Source: Pseudomonadota bacterium
Lineage (GTDB): Bacteria; Pseudomonadota; Alphaproteobacteria; Rhodospirillales; Magnetospirillaceae
Direction: 5' to 3'
Assembly: GCA_021781575.1 (NCBI GenBank)
Contig: JAJXWP010000043.1
Coordinates: 1 to 34,476, forward strand
DNA: 34,476 nt
Shown: piece by piece, positions 16,402 to 24,068 of the stretch
Layout of the letters: each line of letters begins with the position of its first letter
How positions within the stretch are numbered: the stretch's first letter is position 1
The notes under the pieces: generated by a model
Databases searched by the model: none
The model's input: only the letters and a program-made list of their open reading frames with translations
What the model was told of the DNA's origin: nothing
Translations under genes and position numbers: made by a program

Positions 16402-18072
16402 ATGAAAGCCACAGCATCTCCAGTATTGCGCGACCGCATCATGCGGCTGCGCCTTGCATATATTGACAAGCTGCCGCGGGTCCTTGACGAGGCAAAGGCG
16501 ATCTGCGAACGATTGGCTGCCGATCCGGAGGCGGTGGATGCCCTCGACGCCTTGCACCGGAGCTTTCACAACCTGAAGGGTACCGCCGCCTCGCTCGGCC
16601 TGCCCGAGGTCAGCACCGAGGGCGCCGCCGCCACCGATCTGTTGGCAAGCCTGCGGGGGCTCGGTGTTCCGGCGCGCCAATCGGCCCTGGCATCCGCACT
16701 TGCCGAGGTCAGGGGCTGCATCGACCGGCTGGAGCAGCTGAAGGACAGCGCCTCGATCGCCGGGGCCCCGGTCGCTGCGCCGTGGAGCGAAGCGATTTGC
16801 GCCGCTTCGGCGGATCGCGAGGTGCAGCGGCGGGTGGTGTTTTTTTGCGACGCGGATCTCGATGGGGCGGCCCTCGGTGCCCAGTTGTCCTGTTTCGGCT
16901 ATACCTTCGCCAGTTTCACCGATCCCGAGGCGATGAAGGCCGAGGTGCTGGCGTCGCCGCCCGACGCCGTGGTGATGACCACCACCGGTGCCGAATTGTT
17001 CACCGACCTGCGCTCGAAGGTCGCCGTGCCCATCCTGTTCGTCTCGGACGACAGCGATTTCGCCACCCGCCTGCAAGCCATCAAAGCCGGCGGCGAGGCG
17101 TATTTCGTCAAGCCCGTTACCGCCCACGAGGTGGTGGAGGCGCTCGATGCCATGACCGTCCGCCGCGAACCCGAGCCGTTCCGCGTGCTGATCATTGATG
17201 ACGAGCCGGAGATGGGCGACTACCACGCCCTCATTCTCGAAGGCGCCGGGATGATGGTTCGGCGGCTCGACGACTCGGCCCGTGTACTGGAGGAACTTGG
17301 AGATTTCCAGCCGGATCTGCTGTTGATGGACATGTACATGCCCACCTGCTCGGGCCGCGAGCTATCGCGGGTGATCCGCCAGATCCCCAAATTCGTCAGC
17401 CTGCCCATCATTTTTTTGTCCAGCGAGACCGACCGGCTGGTGCAGGTTTCGGCCATGCGGGTGGGGGCCGACGGTTTTCTGACCAAGCCGATTCCGCCCG
17501 AAGACCTGATCACCGCCGTGGCGGTAAGAGCCGAACGGACGCGGGTGCTGCGCTCGCTGATGATGCGCGACAGCCTGACAGGGTTGCTCAACCACACGAC
17601 ACTGGCCCAATTCCTCGATAGCGCCCTGGCCAATGCGCGGCGCCAAAGCAGCCAGCTGTGCTTCGTCATGCTCGATCTCGACGAGTTCAAGAAGGTCAAC
17701 GACACCTATGGCCACCCAGCCGGCGACCAGGTGCTGGTCGCCCTGGCCCGTCTGCTCAAGCAGCGGCTTCGCACATCCGACATGATCGGGCGTTATGGCG
17801 GCGAGGAATTCGGCGCGATCCTGTGGAACCTGTCGGTGGAGGAGGCGATCGGTGTCATCGACCACATTCGCCGCGACTTCTCCGCCTTGACCTTCAAGGC
17901 CGGCGATGCGGTCTTCTCCTGCTCGTTCAGCGGCGGCGTGGCGGGTTATCCCGAGCACCCCAGCGCCGAAGCGATCGTCCACGCCGCCGACCAGGCGCTC
18001 TATGTCGCCAAGGAACATGGTCGAAGCCGGATCGTGGCGGCGGGCCAGCGATCCGAGGAGGTCGAAGCATGA
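16402..18072 (+). CDS. Hpt-pseudoREC-REC-GGDEF diguanylate cyclase
   Basis: A 556-residue protein that would make cyclic di-GMP. The N-terminal four-helix Hpt domain has H56 in SFHNLKGTAAS. A first receiver-like domain (about 143-250) keeps the C-terminal lysine (YFVKPV), but the phosphoacceptor position reads VVMTTTG, so it cannot be phosphorylated in the normal way. A second receiver (about 258-375) is canonical, with IIDDEP, D310 in LLMDMYMP and FLTKPI. The GGDEF domain starts at DSLTGLLN, has the active GGEEF loop at 466-470 and an RTSD inhibitory site five residues before it. All catalytic features are present. It is comparable to WspR in being a cyclase within a chemosensory operon, but the added Hpt and pseudo-receiver are unusual. 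Its stop overlaps the CheW ATG (ATGA). Confidence 0.92.
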   Translation: MKATASPVLRDRIMRLRLAYIDKLPRVLDEAKAICERLAADPEAVDALDALHRSFHNLKGTAASLGLPEVSTEGAAATDLLASLRGLGVPARQSALASALAEVRGCIDRLEQLKDSASIAGAPVAAPWSEAICAASADREVQRRVVFFCDADLDGAALGAQLSCFGYTFASFTDPEAMKAEVLASPPDAVVMTTTGAELFTDLRSKVAVPILFVSDDSDFATRLQAIKAGGEAYFVKPVTAHEVVEALDAMTVRREPEPFRVLIIDDEPEMGDYHALILEGAGMMVRRLDDSARVLEELGDFQPDLLLMDMYMPTCSGRELSRVIRQIPKFVSLPIIFLSSETDRLVQVSAMRVGADGFLTKPIPPEDLITAVAVRAERTRVLRSLMMRDSLTGLLNHTTLAQFLDSALANARRQSSQLCFVMLDLDEFKKVNDTYGHPAGDQVLVALARLLKQRLRTSDMIGRYGGEEFGAILWNLSVEEAIGVIDHIRRDFSALTFKAGDAVFSCSFSGGVAGYPEHPSAEAIVHAADQALYVAKEHGRSRIVAAGQRSEEVEA

Positions 18073-18581
18073 CCACCGACACTTCGCTGGAACGGATTCT
18101 ATCGCTTCGCCAGGAAGGCTCGGGCGAAATCGTTTCGGTGGACGAGCCTGTGATCAAGCTGGTGATCGTCTCGCTGGGCGATCAGTGGTTCGCGTTCCAC
18201 GGCGCGCAAATCAGGGAGATTCTGGCCGAGGTGCCGGTGTTTTTCCTTCCCGGCTGTCCGCCTTCGCTGGAGGGCGTGGTCAACGTCCGCGGCGACATCG
18301 AATCGGTGATTCGATTGCGCCCCATCCTCGGGCTGCCTGACATGCCCCCCGCCGTCTCGTCGCGCATCCTGTTGGGCCAGGCCAGCGCTATGCGCAGCGG
18401 CATACGGGTCGACCGGGTGGAAGACGTGGTCGACATCGTGGAAAGCACCGTTCAGCCGCCGCCGGCCACCACGGACCAGTTGAGGCCGGCCATGCTGGGA
18501 ATCTTCACCTTCGACGGCCATGTGGTCCACCTCCTCGACCTGGAGCGGATTCTCGAGGATTACCGCGCCGGGTTGCGCTAA
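18069..18581 (+). CDS. cheW: CheW adaptor protein
   Basis: A 170-residue CheW-like scaffold that links the CheA P5 domain to the receptor. Visible are VIKLVIVSLGDQWFAFHGAQIREIL, the GVVNVRGDIESVIRLRPIL segment equivalent to the CheW G-V-x-N-x-R-G-x-(x)-P core, and a late VVHLLDLERIL. It overlaps the preceding cyclase stop by ATGA and is followed directly by another CheW-like frame, so all three are probably translated together. It is a little longer than a minimal CheW because of an N-terminal extension of about 25 residues. Confidence 0.9.
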   Translation: MTTDTSLERILSLRQEGSGEIVSVDEPVIKLVIVSLGDQWFAFHGAQIREILAEVPVFFLPGCPPSLEGVVNVRGDIESVIRLRPILGLPDMPPAVSSRILLGQASAMRSGIRVDRVEDVVDIVESTVQPPPATTDQLRPAMLGIFTFDGHVVHLLDLERILEDYRAGLR

Positions 18582-18956
18582 ATGGAGATCGCCCTGGTCA
18601 GTTTCACTGCGGCGGGGGCGCGACTTGCCGTCGAAGCCAGCCAGATATCGGGCATGCTGGAAGCGGACCGCCGTGATCTGCCGGTGACGCCGATCGAAGG
18701 CCTGATCGGCCTACCGCCATCGGGGAAGGGGCGCCGCCATTGCCTGGTATTGGCTGCGGCCGGCCGATGCATCGAAGTGTCGGGGCCGGTCGGTCTGGAG
18801 ACGGTGGATGGAGCGGTAATCCATCCGCTGCCGCCCCTGGTCGCCGCGCGGATGACGCTGGCGGGGGTCAGGGCCCTGGCCATGGCTCCGTCGGGCCCGG
18901 TGCTCATCCTCGATCTGCGTCAGCTGCACCACCGATATGATCAAGCCAACTCATAA
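18582..18956 (+). CDS. Short, degenerate CheW-like protein
   Basis: A 124-residue protein starting at the base after the cheW stop. It keeps the CheW outline: an N-terminal strand pair (ALVSFTAAGARLAVEASQISGML), a middle region with PIEGLIGLPP where CheW has the V-x-N-x-R-G core, and an ending LILDLRQLHHRY matching the CheW L-D-x-x-x-L tail. The N-x-R-G core is missing. Wsp-type systems also carry two CheW proteins (WspB and WspD), so this may be the second, fast-evolving adaptor. The assignment rests on position and pattern and is moderately supported. Confidence 0.6.
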   Translation: MEIALVSFTAAGARLAVEASQISGMLEADRRDLPVTPIEGLIGLPPSGKGRRHCLVLAAAGRCIEVSGPVGLETVDGAVIHPLPPLVAARMTLAGVRALAMAPSGPVLILDLRQLHHRYDQANS

Positions 18957-19007
18957 ACCAACTGTCCGGTTTGGCCGTTCCCGGCGGTCCCAGATGCGGC
19001 GCGGGCG

Positions 19008-20708
19008 TTGTCGGAAGGAAATCCGTATGCTTTGATTTGTTTCGGCCCTCGTTTGCGATGGAATAGTACCCTGTCCGATCATCAGCATGTTTCCGCCACC
19101 ATCAGGGCGGAGCGAAACCGTTTCCTCAAACTGGCGTTTTGCCGCGCAGACTTGTTGTTCGAGCTGAATATCGGCTGCGACATCGTCTTCGCCGCCGGAG
19201 CCACGGCACCGCTGTTCGGGGCGAGCGAAGAGCGCCTGGTCGGAGTGCGGTTCTTCGAACTTCTGTCCGACGAGGATCGCCGCTCGGCCGAACGCCGTTT
19301 CGCCGAGTTGGGCCGCGATGGCCGGATAAACGATCTTCCCATCGTCCTCAAGGGTAGTGACGGCCGGACGATCCCCGCCGTTGTGGCGGGGTTTCGGACC
19401 GAGGAATTCGATGGCCACTATTTCCTTGCGGTGAAGATCCTCGGTGCCGATCCGGTGGACGCCGGCCTTCCCGGCGAGACCACGTTCTCCGTCGTCGCCG
19501 CGCAAAGGATCGGGCAGTTGTGCTCGGCCGGCGCCTCGGCTCAGGTTTCACTCGTCCGCCTGAAGAAATTCAAGGAACTCGCCGAAAGCCTGGGGGCGGC
19601 CGACAAGCAGAGGCTGCTGACCGGCGTGGCCACGGTCCTGCGGCGCTATTCGGTCGGCGGCGACACGGCGGGGCAGATCGACGGCGAGAGCTTCGGCTAT
19701 CTGCATGGCGCTGACGTCGACCCGGAGCTGGTCAACGTGGAAATCGAAGAGGAAGCGCAAAAAGTCCTGCCCTCAAGAATGAGCCTCGAGGCGAGGTCGG
19801 TAACCTTGGCTGCCGATGGCGACGGCCTGTCGGAAGAGCAGGTGGCCCGAGCCCTGGTATTCTCCATGCAACAATTCTGTACCAACGGTTCTCGCCTGAC
19901 GGTCCGCAGTCTGACTGATGCTTTGGAGGAGCTGGCCTCCGGTACGATGGAAACCGTGAAATATTTCCAGGAGGTTTCGCGGAGCAGGGACTTCGAGCTG
20001 TTCTACATGCCGATCTGCGACCTCAGGCTGGGTAGAATTCATCATTTCGAGGCTCTTTCCCGCTTTCGTGACGAAAAGCGCGCAAAGTCCACTTTTCACA
20101 TTATAACGTTAGCGGAAAACCTTGGACTCATTCACGATTTTGACTTTGCCGTTCTTGAGATGGCGATCCAGGAAATCAAGAAATACAGCTCGAAGACCGT
20201 GTTCCCTCCGATCGCCATTAACATCTCGAGCCTATCCTTGGGCAACGATGCTTTCGTCCAGCGTCTTTACAAGCGCCTGGACCGGACTTCCGGTCTGAAC
20301 AGACGGTTGATATTCGAATTGACCGAATCGGCTGAAATCAAGGATTTGCCAAGGACCAACGCGGTCATCCAGGCGCTGCGGAGCAAGCGCTATACCTTCT
20401 CCCTGGATGACTTCGGTGCCGGTGCCGCCAGCTTCGACTATCTCAACGCCTTCGAGATCGATATGGTGAAGTTCGATGGCCCGGTGGTCCGGCGCGCCTG
20501 CGGCAGCAAGCGCGGCCACGACCTGCTCAGCACCATGGCCAAGATGTGTAAGAATGCGGGAATCCAGACCGTCGCCGAGATGGTGGAGGACAAGAACATC
20601 GCCAATCAGGTGTTCTACTGTGGAATCGATTACGGCCAGGGCTGGTATTTTGGCCGGCCGAGCCCGGATCCCCTCGAATTCGAACAAAAATTCGTAGGTG
20701 CCGATTAG
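19008..20708 (+). CDS. PAS-degenerate GGDEF-EAL protein, probable cyclic di-GMP phosphodiesterase
   Basis: About 566 residues. A PAS-like domain (about 40-150, with ELNIGCDIVFAAGATAPLFG) is followed by a poorly conserved region where a GGDEF domain would be (about 160-300) and a C-terminal EAL domain (about 320-560). EAL residues needed for hydrolysis are visible: E in HHFEALSRF, N in AINISSLSL, E in FELTESAEI, the DD pair in SLDDFGAGAASFDY, K in DMVKFD, E in EMVED and Q in YGQGWYFG. It should open cyclic di-GMP to pGpG, opposing the cyclase of the same cluster. The start is uncertain: the frame is open from 18957 and the first in-frame start is the TTG at 19008, with another TTG at 19032 behind a GGAAGGA. 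It lies 51 bp after the CheW-like gene. Confidence 0.87.
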   Translation: MSEGNPYALICFGPRLRWNSTLSDHQHVSATIRAERNRFLKLAFCRADLLFELNIGCDIVFAAGATAPLFGASEERLVGVRFFELLSDEDRRSAERRFAELGRDGRINDLPIVLKGSDGRTIPAVVAGFRTEEFDGHYFLAVKILGADPVDAGLPGETTFSVVAAQRIGQLCSAGASAQVSLVRLKKFKELAESLGAADKQRLLTGVATVLRRYSVGGDTAGQIDGESFGYLHGADVDPELVNVEIEEEAQKVLPSRMSLEARSVTLAADGDGLSEEQVARALVFSMQQFCTNGSRLTVRSLTDALEELASGTMETVKYFQEVSRSRDFELFYMPICDLRLGRIHHFEALSRFRDEKRAKSTFHIITLAENLGLIHDFDFAVLEMAIQEIKKYSSKTVFPPIAINISSLSLGNDAFVQRLYKRLDRTSGLNRRLIFELTESAEIKDLPRTNAVIQALRSKRYTFSLDDFGAGAASFDYLNAFEIDMVKFDGPVVRRACGSKRGHDLLSTMAKMCKNAGIQTVAEMVEDKNIANQVFYCGIDYGQGWYFGRPSPDPLEFEQKFVGAD

Positions 20709-20711
20709 CCC

Positions 20712-21152
20712 ATGTCCAAGCTGGCCTTCCAACGGGCATTCCAGGAGCTGACCGAGGCGGAAGTCACCGAGTTGGTGGAACAGGCCAGCCGGGTTTGCTT
20801 TGCCTCGGGAACGCGGATCCTGCGCGAGGGCGAGATCAACGACCACATTTTCGTCATCCTCGCCGGCACCATCCGGGTGGCCGCCTATCTGGACGACGGC
20901 GAGGAACGGGCGCTGTGCGATCCGTTCGGCCCCGGCGACACCTTCGGCGAAATGTCGTTCATCGACCATCTCGGCGCCAGCGCCACGCTGATCGCCGAGA
21001 CCGACGTGACGGCCAAGGTGGTGGGGCGCCAGTTGATCGAGGAAATGGCCGCCAGGCAACCGTCGTTCATGGAACGGCTGTACCTGTCTTTGCTGTTCAC
21101 CCTGATCCGGCGGCTGCGCCGCATCGACGTCGCGCTGTCCTTTGCCGATTGA
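20712..21152 (+). CDS. Cyclic-nucleotide-binding-fold protein without DNA-binding domain
   Basis: A 146-residue protein with the Crp/cNMP beta-barrel: GTRILREGEINDHIFVILAGTIRV, then FGEMSFIDHLGASATL. In cAMP-binding members the phosphate cassette ends with R-(S/T)-A; here the arginine position is alanine (GASATL), so ordinary cAMP or cGMP binding is unlikely. No helix-turn-helix follows; the protein ends with a basic helix (TLIRRLRRIDVAL). It starts 3 bp after the phosphodiesterase stop and is the last gene of the run. Role unknown; a protein-protein or cyclic di-GMP-related sensor is conceivable but not shown. Confidence 0.8.
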   Translation: MSKLAFQRAFQELTEAEVTELVEQASRVCFASGTRILREGEINDHIFVILAGTIRVAAYLDDGEERALCDPFGPGDTFGEMSFIDHLGASATLIAETDVTAKVVGRQLIEEMAARQPSFMERLYLSLLFTLIRRLRRIDVALSFAD

Positions 21153-21179
21153 GGCGCAATTCGCGACACTGCCCCGGGT

Positions 21180-21860
21180 TCATCCAAGCTGGCCCGGGCG
21201 GCTCATCGGCAGGCTGTTGACCGACAGGCCGTTGTTCAGCGCCCAGATTGCCGCTTGGGTACGGTTGACGGTCTGGATCTTCTTCATCAGCCCCTTCAGA
21301 TGCACCTTCACGGTGGCCTCGGTGATATTGAGAGCCTTGGCGATGACCTTGTTGGGCTGGCCGGTCAGCAACTGGCACAGGATTTGGGTCTCGCGGTTGG
21401 ACAGGCGGCCAAGCTCCGTCGAAGCGACGGCCGGAGGTGGGCCGGCGCCATTGACAAGCAGCGCGGCGAGCCGTGTTGGAAACACCTTCTCGCCGAGAAG
21501 CACGAGCCGCAAGGATTGCGCGAGGGCTTCAGGCGAAATCGCCTTCAGCAAATAGGCGTCGGCACCGGCCTCGAAGCAAAGGGCCAGGCTGTGCACGTCG
21601 TCTGCGGCGGCGGCAAGAACGGCCAATTTCACGGCGGGAACTCGTTCCCGCAATTGCCCAAGGGTCGACAGATCACTTTCCGTCGTGCCGAAATCGATAA
21701 GCACTAATTTGGGGCGCATTCCTGCTTCGATCTTGCCTGCCGCCTCCTCGATGCTTTCCGCTTCACCCACAGCGGCGAAACCCGCCTCAGTCAGCAGGGG
21801 TGTCATTCCCTCGCGGAACAGACGACTTTCATCGATGATAAGGATATCGACGTCCTGCAT
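21180..21860 (-). CDS. NarL/FixJ (LuxR-type) two-component response regulator
   Basis: A 226-residue regulator. The receiver (about 3-120) has LIIDES, phosphoacceptor D56 in KLVLIDFGT and the lysine in AYLLKAI. The C-terminal LuxR helix-turn-helix (about 160-220) shows LSNRETQILCQLLTGQPNKVIAKAL and ITEATVKVHLKGLMKKI in consecutive pieces. The frame extends to 21944, but the ATG at 21860 follows a GAGAGGG site and starts directly at the receiver. It converges on the chemosensory operon with 27 bp between stops. No sensor kinase is adjacent, so its partner is unknown; the hybrid CheA is one candidate (inference). Confidence 0.9.
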   Translation of the reverse strand: MQDVDILIIDESRLFREGMTPLLTEAGFAAVGEAESIEEAAGKIEAGMRPKLVLIDFGTTESDLSTLGQLRERVPAVKLAVLAAAADDVHSLALCFEAGADAYLLKAISPEALAQSLRLVLLGEKVFPTRLAALLVNGAGPPPAVASTELGRLSNRETQILCQLLTGQPNKVIAKALNITEATVKVHLKGLMKKIQTVNRTQAAIWALNNGLSVNSLPMSRPGQLG

Positions 21861-22202
21861 GAATGCGCCCTCTCGGTGGCCCGGGTTGAAACCGCGGAAT
21901 AGGCGCGAAGCCAAGCCGAGCGAGAGAAAATGCGGTGGCGCCATCGACTGCGGATAACAACCCTAGTCGCTTTCCGCGCGGATAATCCACCTCCTGCAGG
22001 GAGTAGGGCGGAAGGTATCGGTCCGTCGCCAGGATTGGCCAATAAGCCATTGCTTGAAAAGTCCGCGTTTTCCGCCTATCTACTGGCGGTCGGATTTTGT
22101 TGGGTATGCCCGCATTGCCTGCTGGCATGGTTGATTCCCCCAATCATCGATTTGATGCTTCGCAGAATGCTGTGCGGGGCGACGCCGGTTTTGGAGGATC
22201 AC
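21861..22202. other. Intergenic region upstream of the LuxR-type regulator and infA
   Basis: About 340 bp between divergent genes. The open frames through it are short or start on poor sites and have no recognisable features. It should contain the promoter for the LuxR-type regulator on the minus strand and for the infA leader on the plus strand, but no confident -35/-10 pair was found. Confidence 0.4.
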
Positions 22203-22337
22203 ATGTTTGCTGGCACCGTGAGATGGCTCAGCCATAGATCGGCGGGTGCTTTGACCAATGCCGAGGGGCAGCTTCGGCCGCCCCATCGTTTTCAGGGCCC
22301 GTCGCAGATCGGACGTCGTCGGCTCATCCACGCTTGA
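22203..22337 (+). CDS. Possible 44-residue leader protein upstream of infA
   Basis: ATG at 22203 follows an excellent ribosome site, GGAGG at 22193-22197, and opens a 44-codon frame ending 14 bp before the infA start. The first residues MFAGTVRW recall the start of cold-shock proteins (GTVKWF), but the rest does not follow that family, and the tail is rich in Arg, Pro and Gln. It may be a leader peptide coupled to infA, a decayed cold-shock gene, or chance. The ribosome site is the main evidence. Confidence 0.35.
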   Translation: MFAGTVRWLSHRSAGALTNAEGQLRPPHRFQGPSQIGRRRLIHA

Positions 22338-22351
22338 TGGAAGGTTAGCCT

Positions 22352-22621
22352 TTGAGCAAAGAAGATTTGATCGAATTCGAAGGCGTCGTCACCGAAGTCC
22401 TCCCCGATGCGCGCTTCCGCGTCAAGTTGGACACCGGTCACGACGTAATGGCTTACACAGCGGGACGGATGAAGAAGAACCGCATCCGCATTCTTGCCGG
22501 CGATCGCGTGACCGTGGAAATGACGCCATATGACTTGACCAAGGCGCGCATCAATTTCCGCCACAAAGACGAGAGGGCAGCGGCGCAACCCGGGCGTCGA
22601 CCGCAACCACGCCGCCGCTAA
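22352..22621 (+). CDS. infA: Translation initiation factor IF-1
   Basis: IF-1 binds the ribosomal A site during initiation. The product matches the S1-like OB fold throughout: [24 protein letters not shown], then [23 protein letters not shown]. It has 89 residues compared with about 72 for typical IF-1, because of an Arg/Pro/Gln-rich tail after the INFRHK end of the fold. The start is TTG at 22352, with GGAAGG seven bases before it. Some alphaproteobacteria carry more than one infA; the tail and several substitutions suggest this could be a second, divergent copy, which cannot be settled from one window. Confidence 0.92.
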   Translation: MSKEDLIEFEGVVTEVLPDARFRVKLDTGHDVMAYTAGRMKKNRIRILAGDRVTVEMTPYDLTKARINFRHKDERAAAQPGRRPQPRRR

Positions 22622-22705
22622 GGTACTGAACCGCTCAGATGAGCCGGTGCCCTCGGTCTAGTGTGGGCTCTCTCCGGTCGCGGCCCCCGGTCTGGGAATG
22701 GGGCG

Positions 22706-23587
22706 TCAATCCGGCCAGCGATTGTGCAACCAAAGCCACTGGCCAGGCTGCGCCCGTACCCAGCCCTCAATGGTGGCGTTTATCGACAGCATGATGGCAC
22801 GCACATCCTGCTGGGTGTCGCCGGTGTCGGGCAGGTCCATCGGAGCTTCCAGCGTGACACGGAAATTGGCGCCGGCGAGCCGTTCGATACGGCCGGCGAC
22901 GATGGGGCAGCCGAATTTCAAGGCAAGCCGGGCGACGGCCGGGGCCGTCATGGCCTCTCGGCCCATGAATGGCACGGCGATGCCGTCATTCATCTTCTGA
23001 TCCACCAACATGCCAAGGTGCCCCCCGGCCCGCAGGACCTCCAGCAGCCGTCGGGCGCCATCGGCGCCCTTTGGGATGAAGCTCTCGGCGGCCACACCGC
23101 GGCCCTTTTGGAACAGCTTTTCCACCCAGGGATTGTTGGCGGCGCGGTAGACCACATGCACCGGCAGGCCCAGGCGAAACGCGATCGGGCCGGATAGCTC
23201 CCATCCGCCGAAATGGGCGGAAATGAGGAAGCCGGGCTGGCCGTCGTCGCGCAGGGCCGAAATATTTTCGGCGCCGAGAATTTCCAGCCGTTCCGCCGCG
23301 ATCTGCTTCAGGTGAGGGAATTCGGCGACGACACGGCCAACATTATCCCAGACATCCAGCAGGATGCTTTCGATTTCCTGCTCGGGCTTGTCGGGAAAGG
23401 CCCGGCGTAGGTTGCGCCTGGCCCTGTTGCTGACCTTCAAGGAAGGGCCGATACGGCGCGCCAGCCAGCCGCCAAATGCGGAGGCGCCGTCGACCGGAAG
23501 CATGGCAAAAAGCCCCCAAGCCAAATAGACTCCGCATGCTTCCAGCCCTTGGAGCAGCGGGCGGAGGCCGGGCCGAGTCGTGCCCAT
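22706..23587 (-). CDS. Lipid A biosynthesis acyltransferase, LpxL/HtrB family
   Basis: A 293-residue membrane-anchored acyltransferase that adds a secondary acyl chain to a lipid A precursor at the inner face of the cytoplasmic membrane. A hydrophobic N-terminal segment (about 16-40) is followed by the catalytic HFGGWE (H125, E130), matching the H-x4-D/E motif, then PVHVVYRAANNP and LGMLVDQKMNDGIAVPFMG, both typical of LpxL/LpxM proteins. The C-terminal RAQPGQWLWLHNRW is diagnostic of the family. The ATG overlaps the stop of a short upstream frame (TGATG), so coupling is possible. Which acyl chain or position it modifies is not visible. Confidence 0.9.
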   Translation of the reverse strand: MGTTRPGLRPLLQGLEACGVYLAWGLFAMLPVDGASAFGGWLARRIGPSLKVSNRARRNLRRAFPDKPEQEIESILLDVWDNVGRVVAEFPHLKQIAAERLEILGAENISALRDDGQPGFLISAHFGGWELSGPIAFRLGLPVHVVYRAANNPWVEKLFQKGRGVAAESFIPKGADGARRLLEVLRAGGHLGMLVDQKMNDGIAVPFMGREAMTAPAVARLALKFGCPIVAGRIERLAGANFRVTLEAPMDLPDTGDTQQDVRAIMLSINATIEGWVRAQPGQWLWLHNRWPD

Positions 23588-23718
23588 CAGCCGATCAGTT
23601 CCAGCACGATGTGGCGGAGGTCTTCGACAGCGCTAATGCTTGCTTTCCCGCTGAGCGTTTCAAGACAAAATGCACTGCCACTGTAATCGTCGTGATCATG
23701 CAGGATATGCTGCGACAA
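23587..23718 (-). CDS. Possible 43-residue ORF overlapping the acyltransferase start
   Basis: A minus-strand frame from TTG at 23718 ends with TGA at 23587-23589, sharing one base with the acyltransferase ATG. Its last part (SGKASISAVEDLRHIVLEL) looks like coding sequence and loosely like the end of an acyl carrier protein (S-x-V-E-D-L-x-x-x-I). There is no in-frame ATG and only a distant AGGA. It could be the remnant of a longer upstream gene coupled to the acyltransferase, or chance. Confidence 0.25.
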   Translation of the reverse strand: MSQHILHDHDDYSGSAFCLETLSGKASISAVEDLRHIVLELIG

Positions 23719-24068
23719 GTGTGACTGAGATCCTTGACGCTATCGACAGTGCCATCCCATCCCCAGTGCCGTTTACGCCCAGCATAAGCTTATATCAGTT
23801 CAGGATAGATTTAGGGTGTCAACGCCAAACGGACATTCGCTTCCGGCTTATACGTTTGAACCCCTTTTGAGCATTGATTTATCCTGCCAGTGGATCTGTG
23901 CCGAAATATCGCCGTGGACGGGTTGTTCACCGGGAAGAAGGACTTGCTTCGGCTTCCGTCCATCGGCGAGGGCGTCACGAACTGGTTCCCGACAGCCGGC
24001 GAGCAGCCACCCGGCGCGAGGTCAACGCCCCGGGGTGGACGCCTGCCCGTCGAGGGACTGGCCCGCAT
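23719..24068. other. Intergenic region without a recognisable gene
   Basis: About 350 bp between the acyltransferase side and the coiled-coil protein gene. The open plus-strand frames here lack ribosome sites and family features. An AT-richer patch near 23785-23820 could hold a promoter. Nothing else was recognised. Confidence 0.35.

Noticed and set aside
14202-16469. A 755-codon minus-strand open frame opposite cheA
   Set aside because: It is a GC-driven antisense shadow of cheA, which has complete motifs. The antisense product has a His/Gln/Arg-rich composition typical of such shadows.
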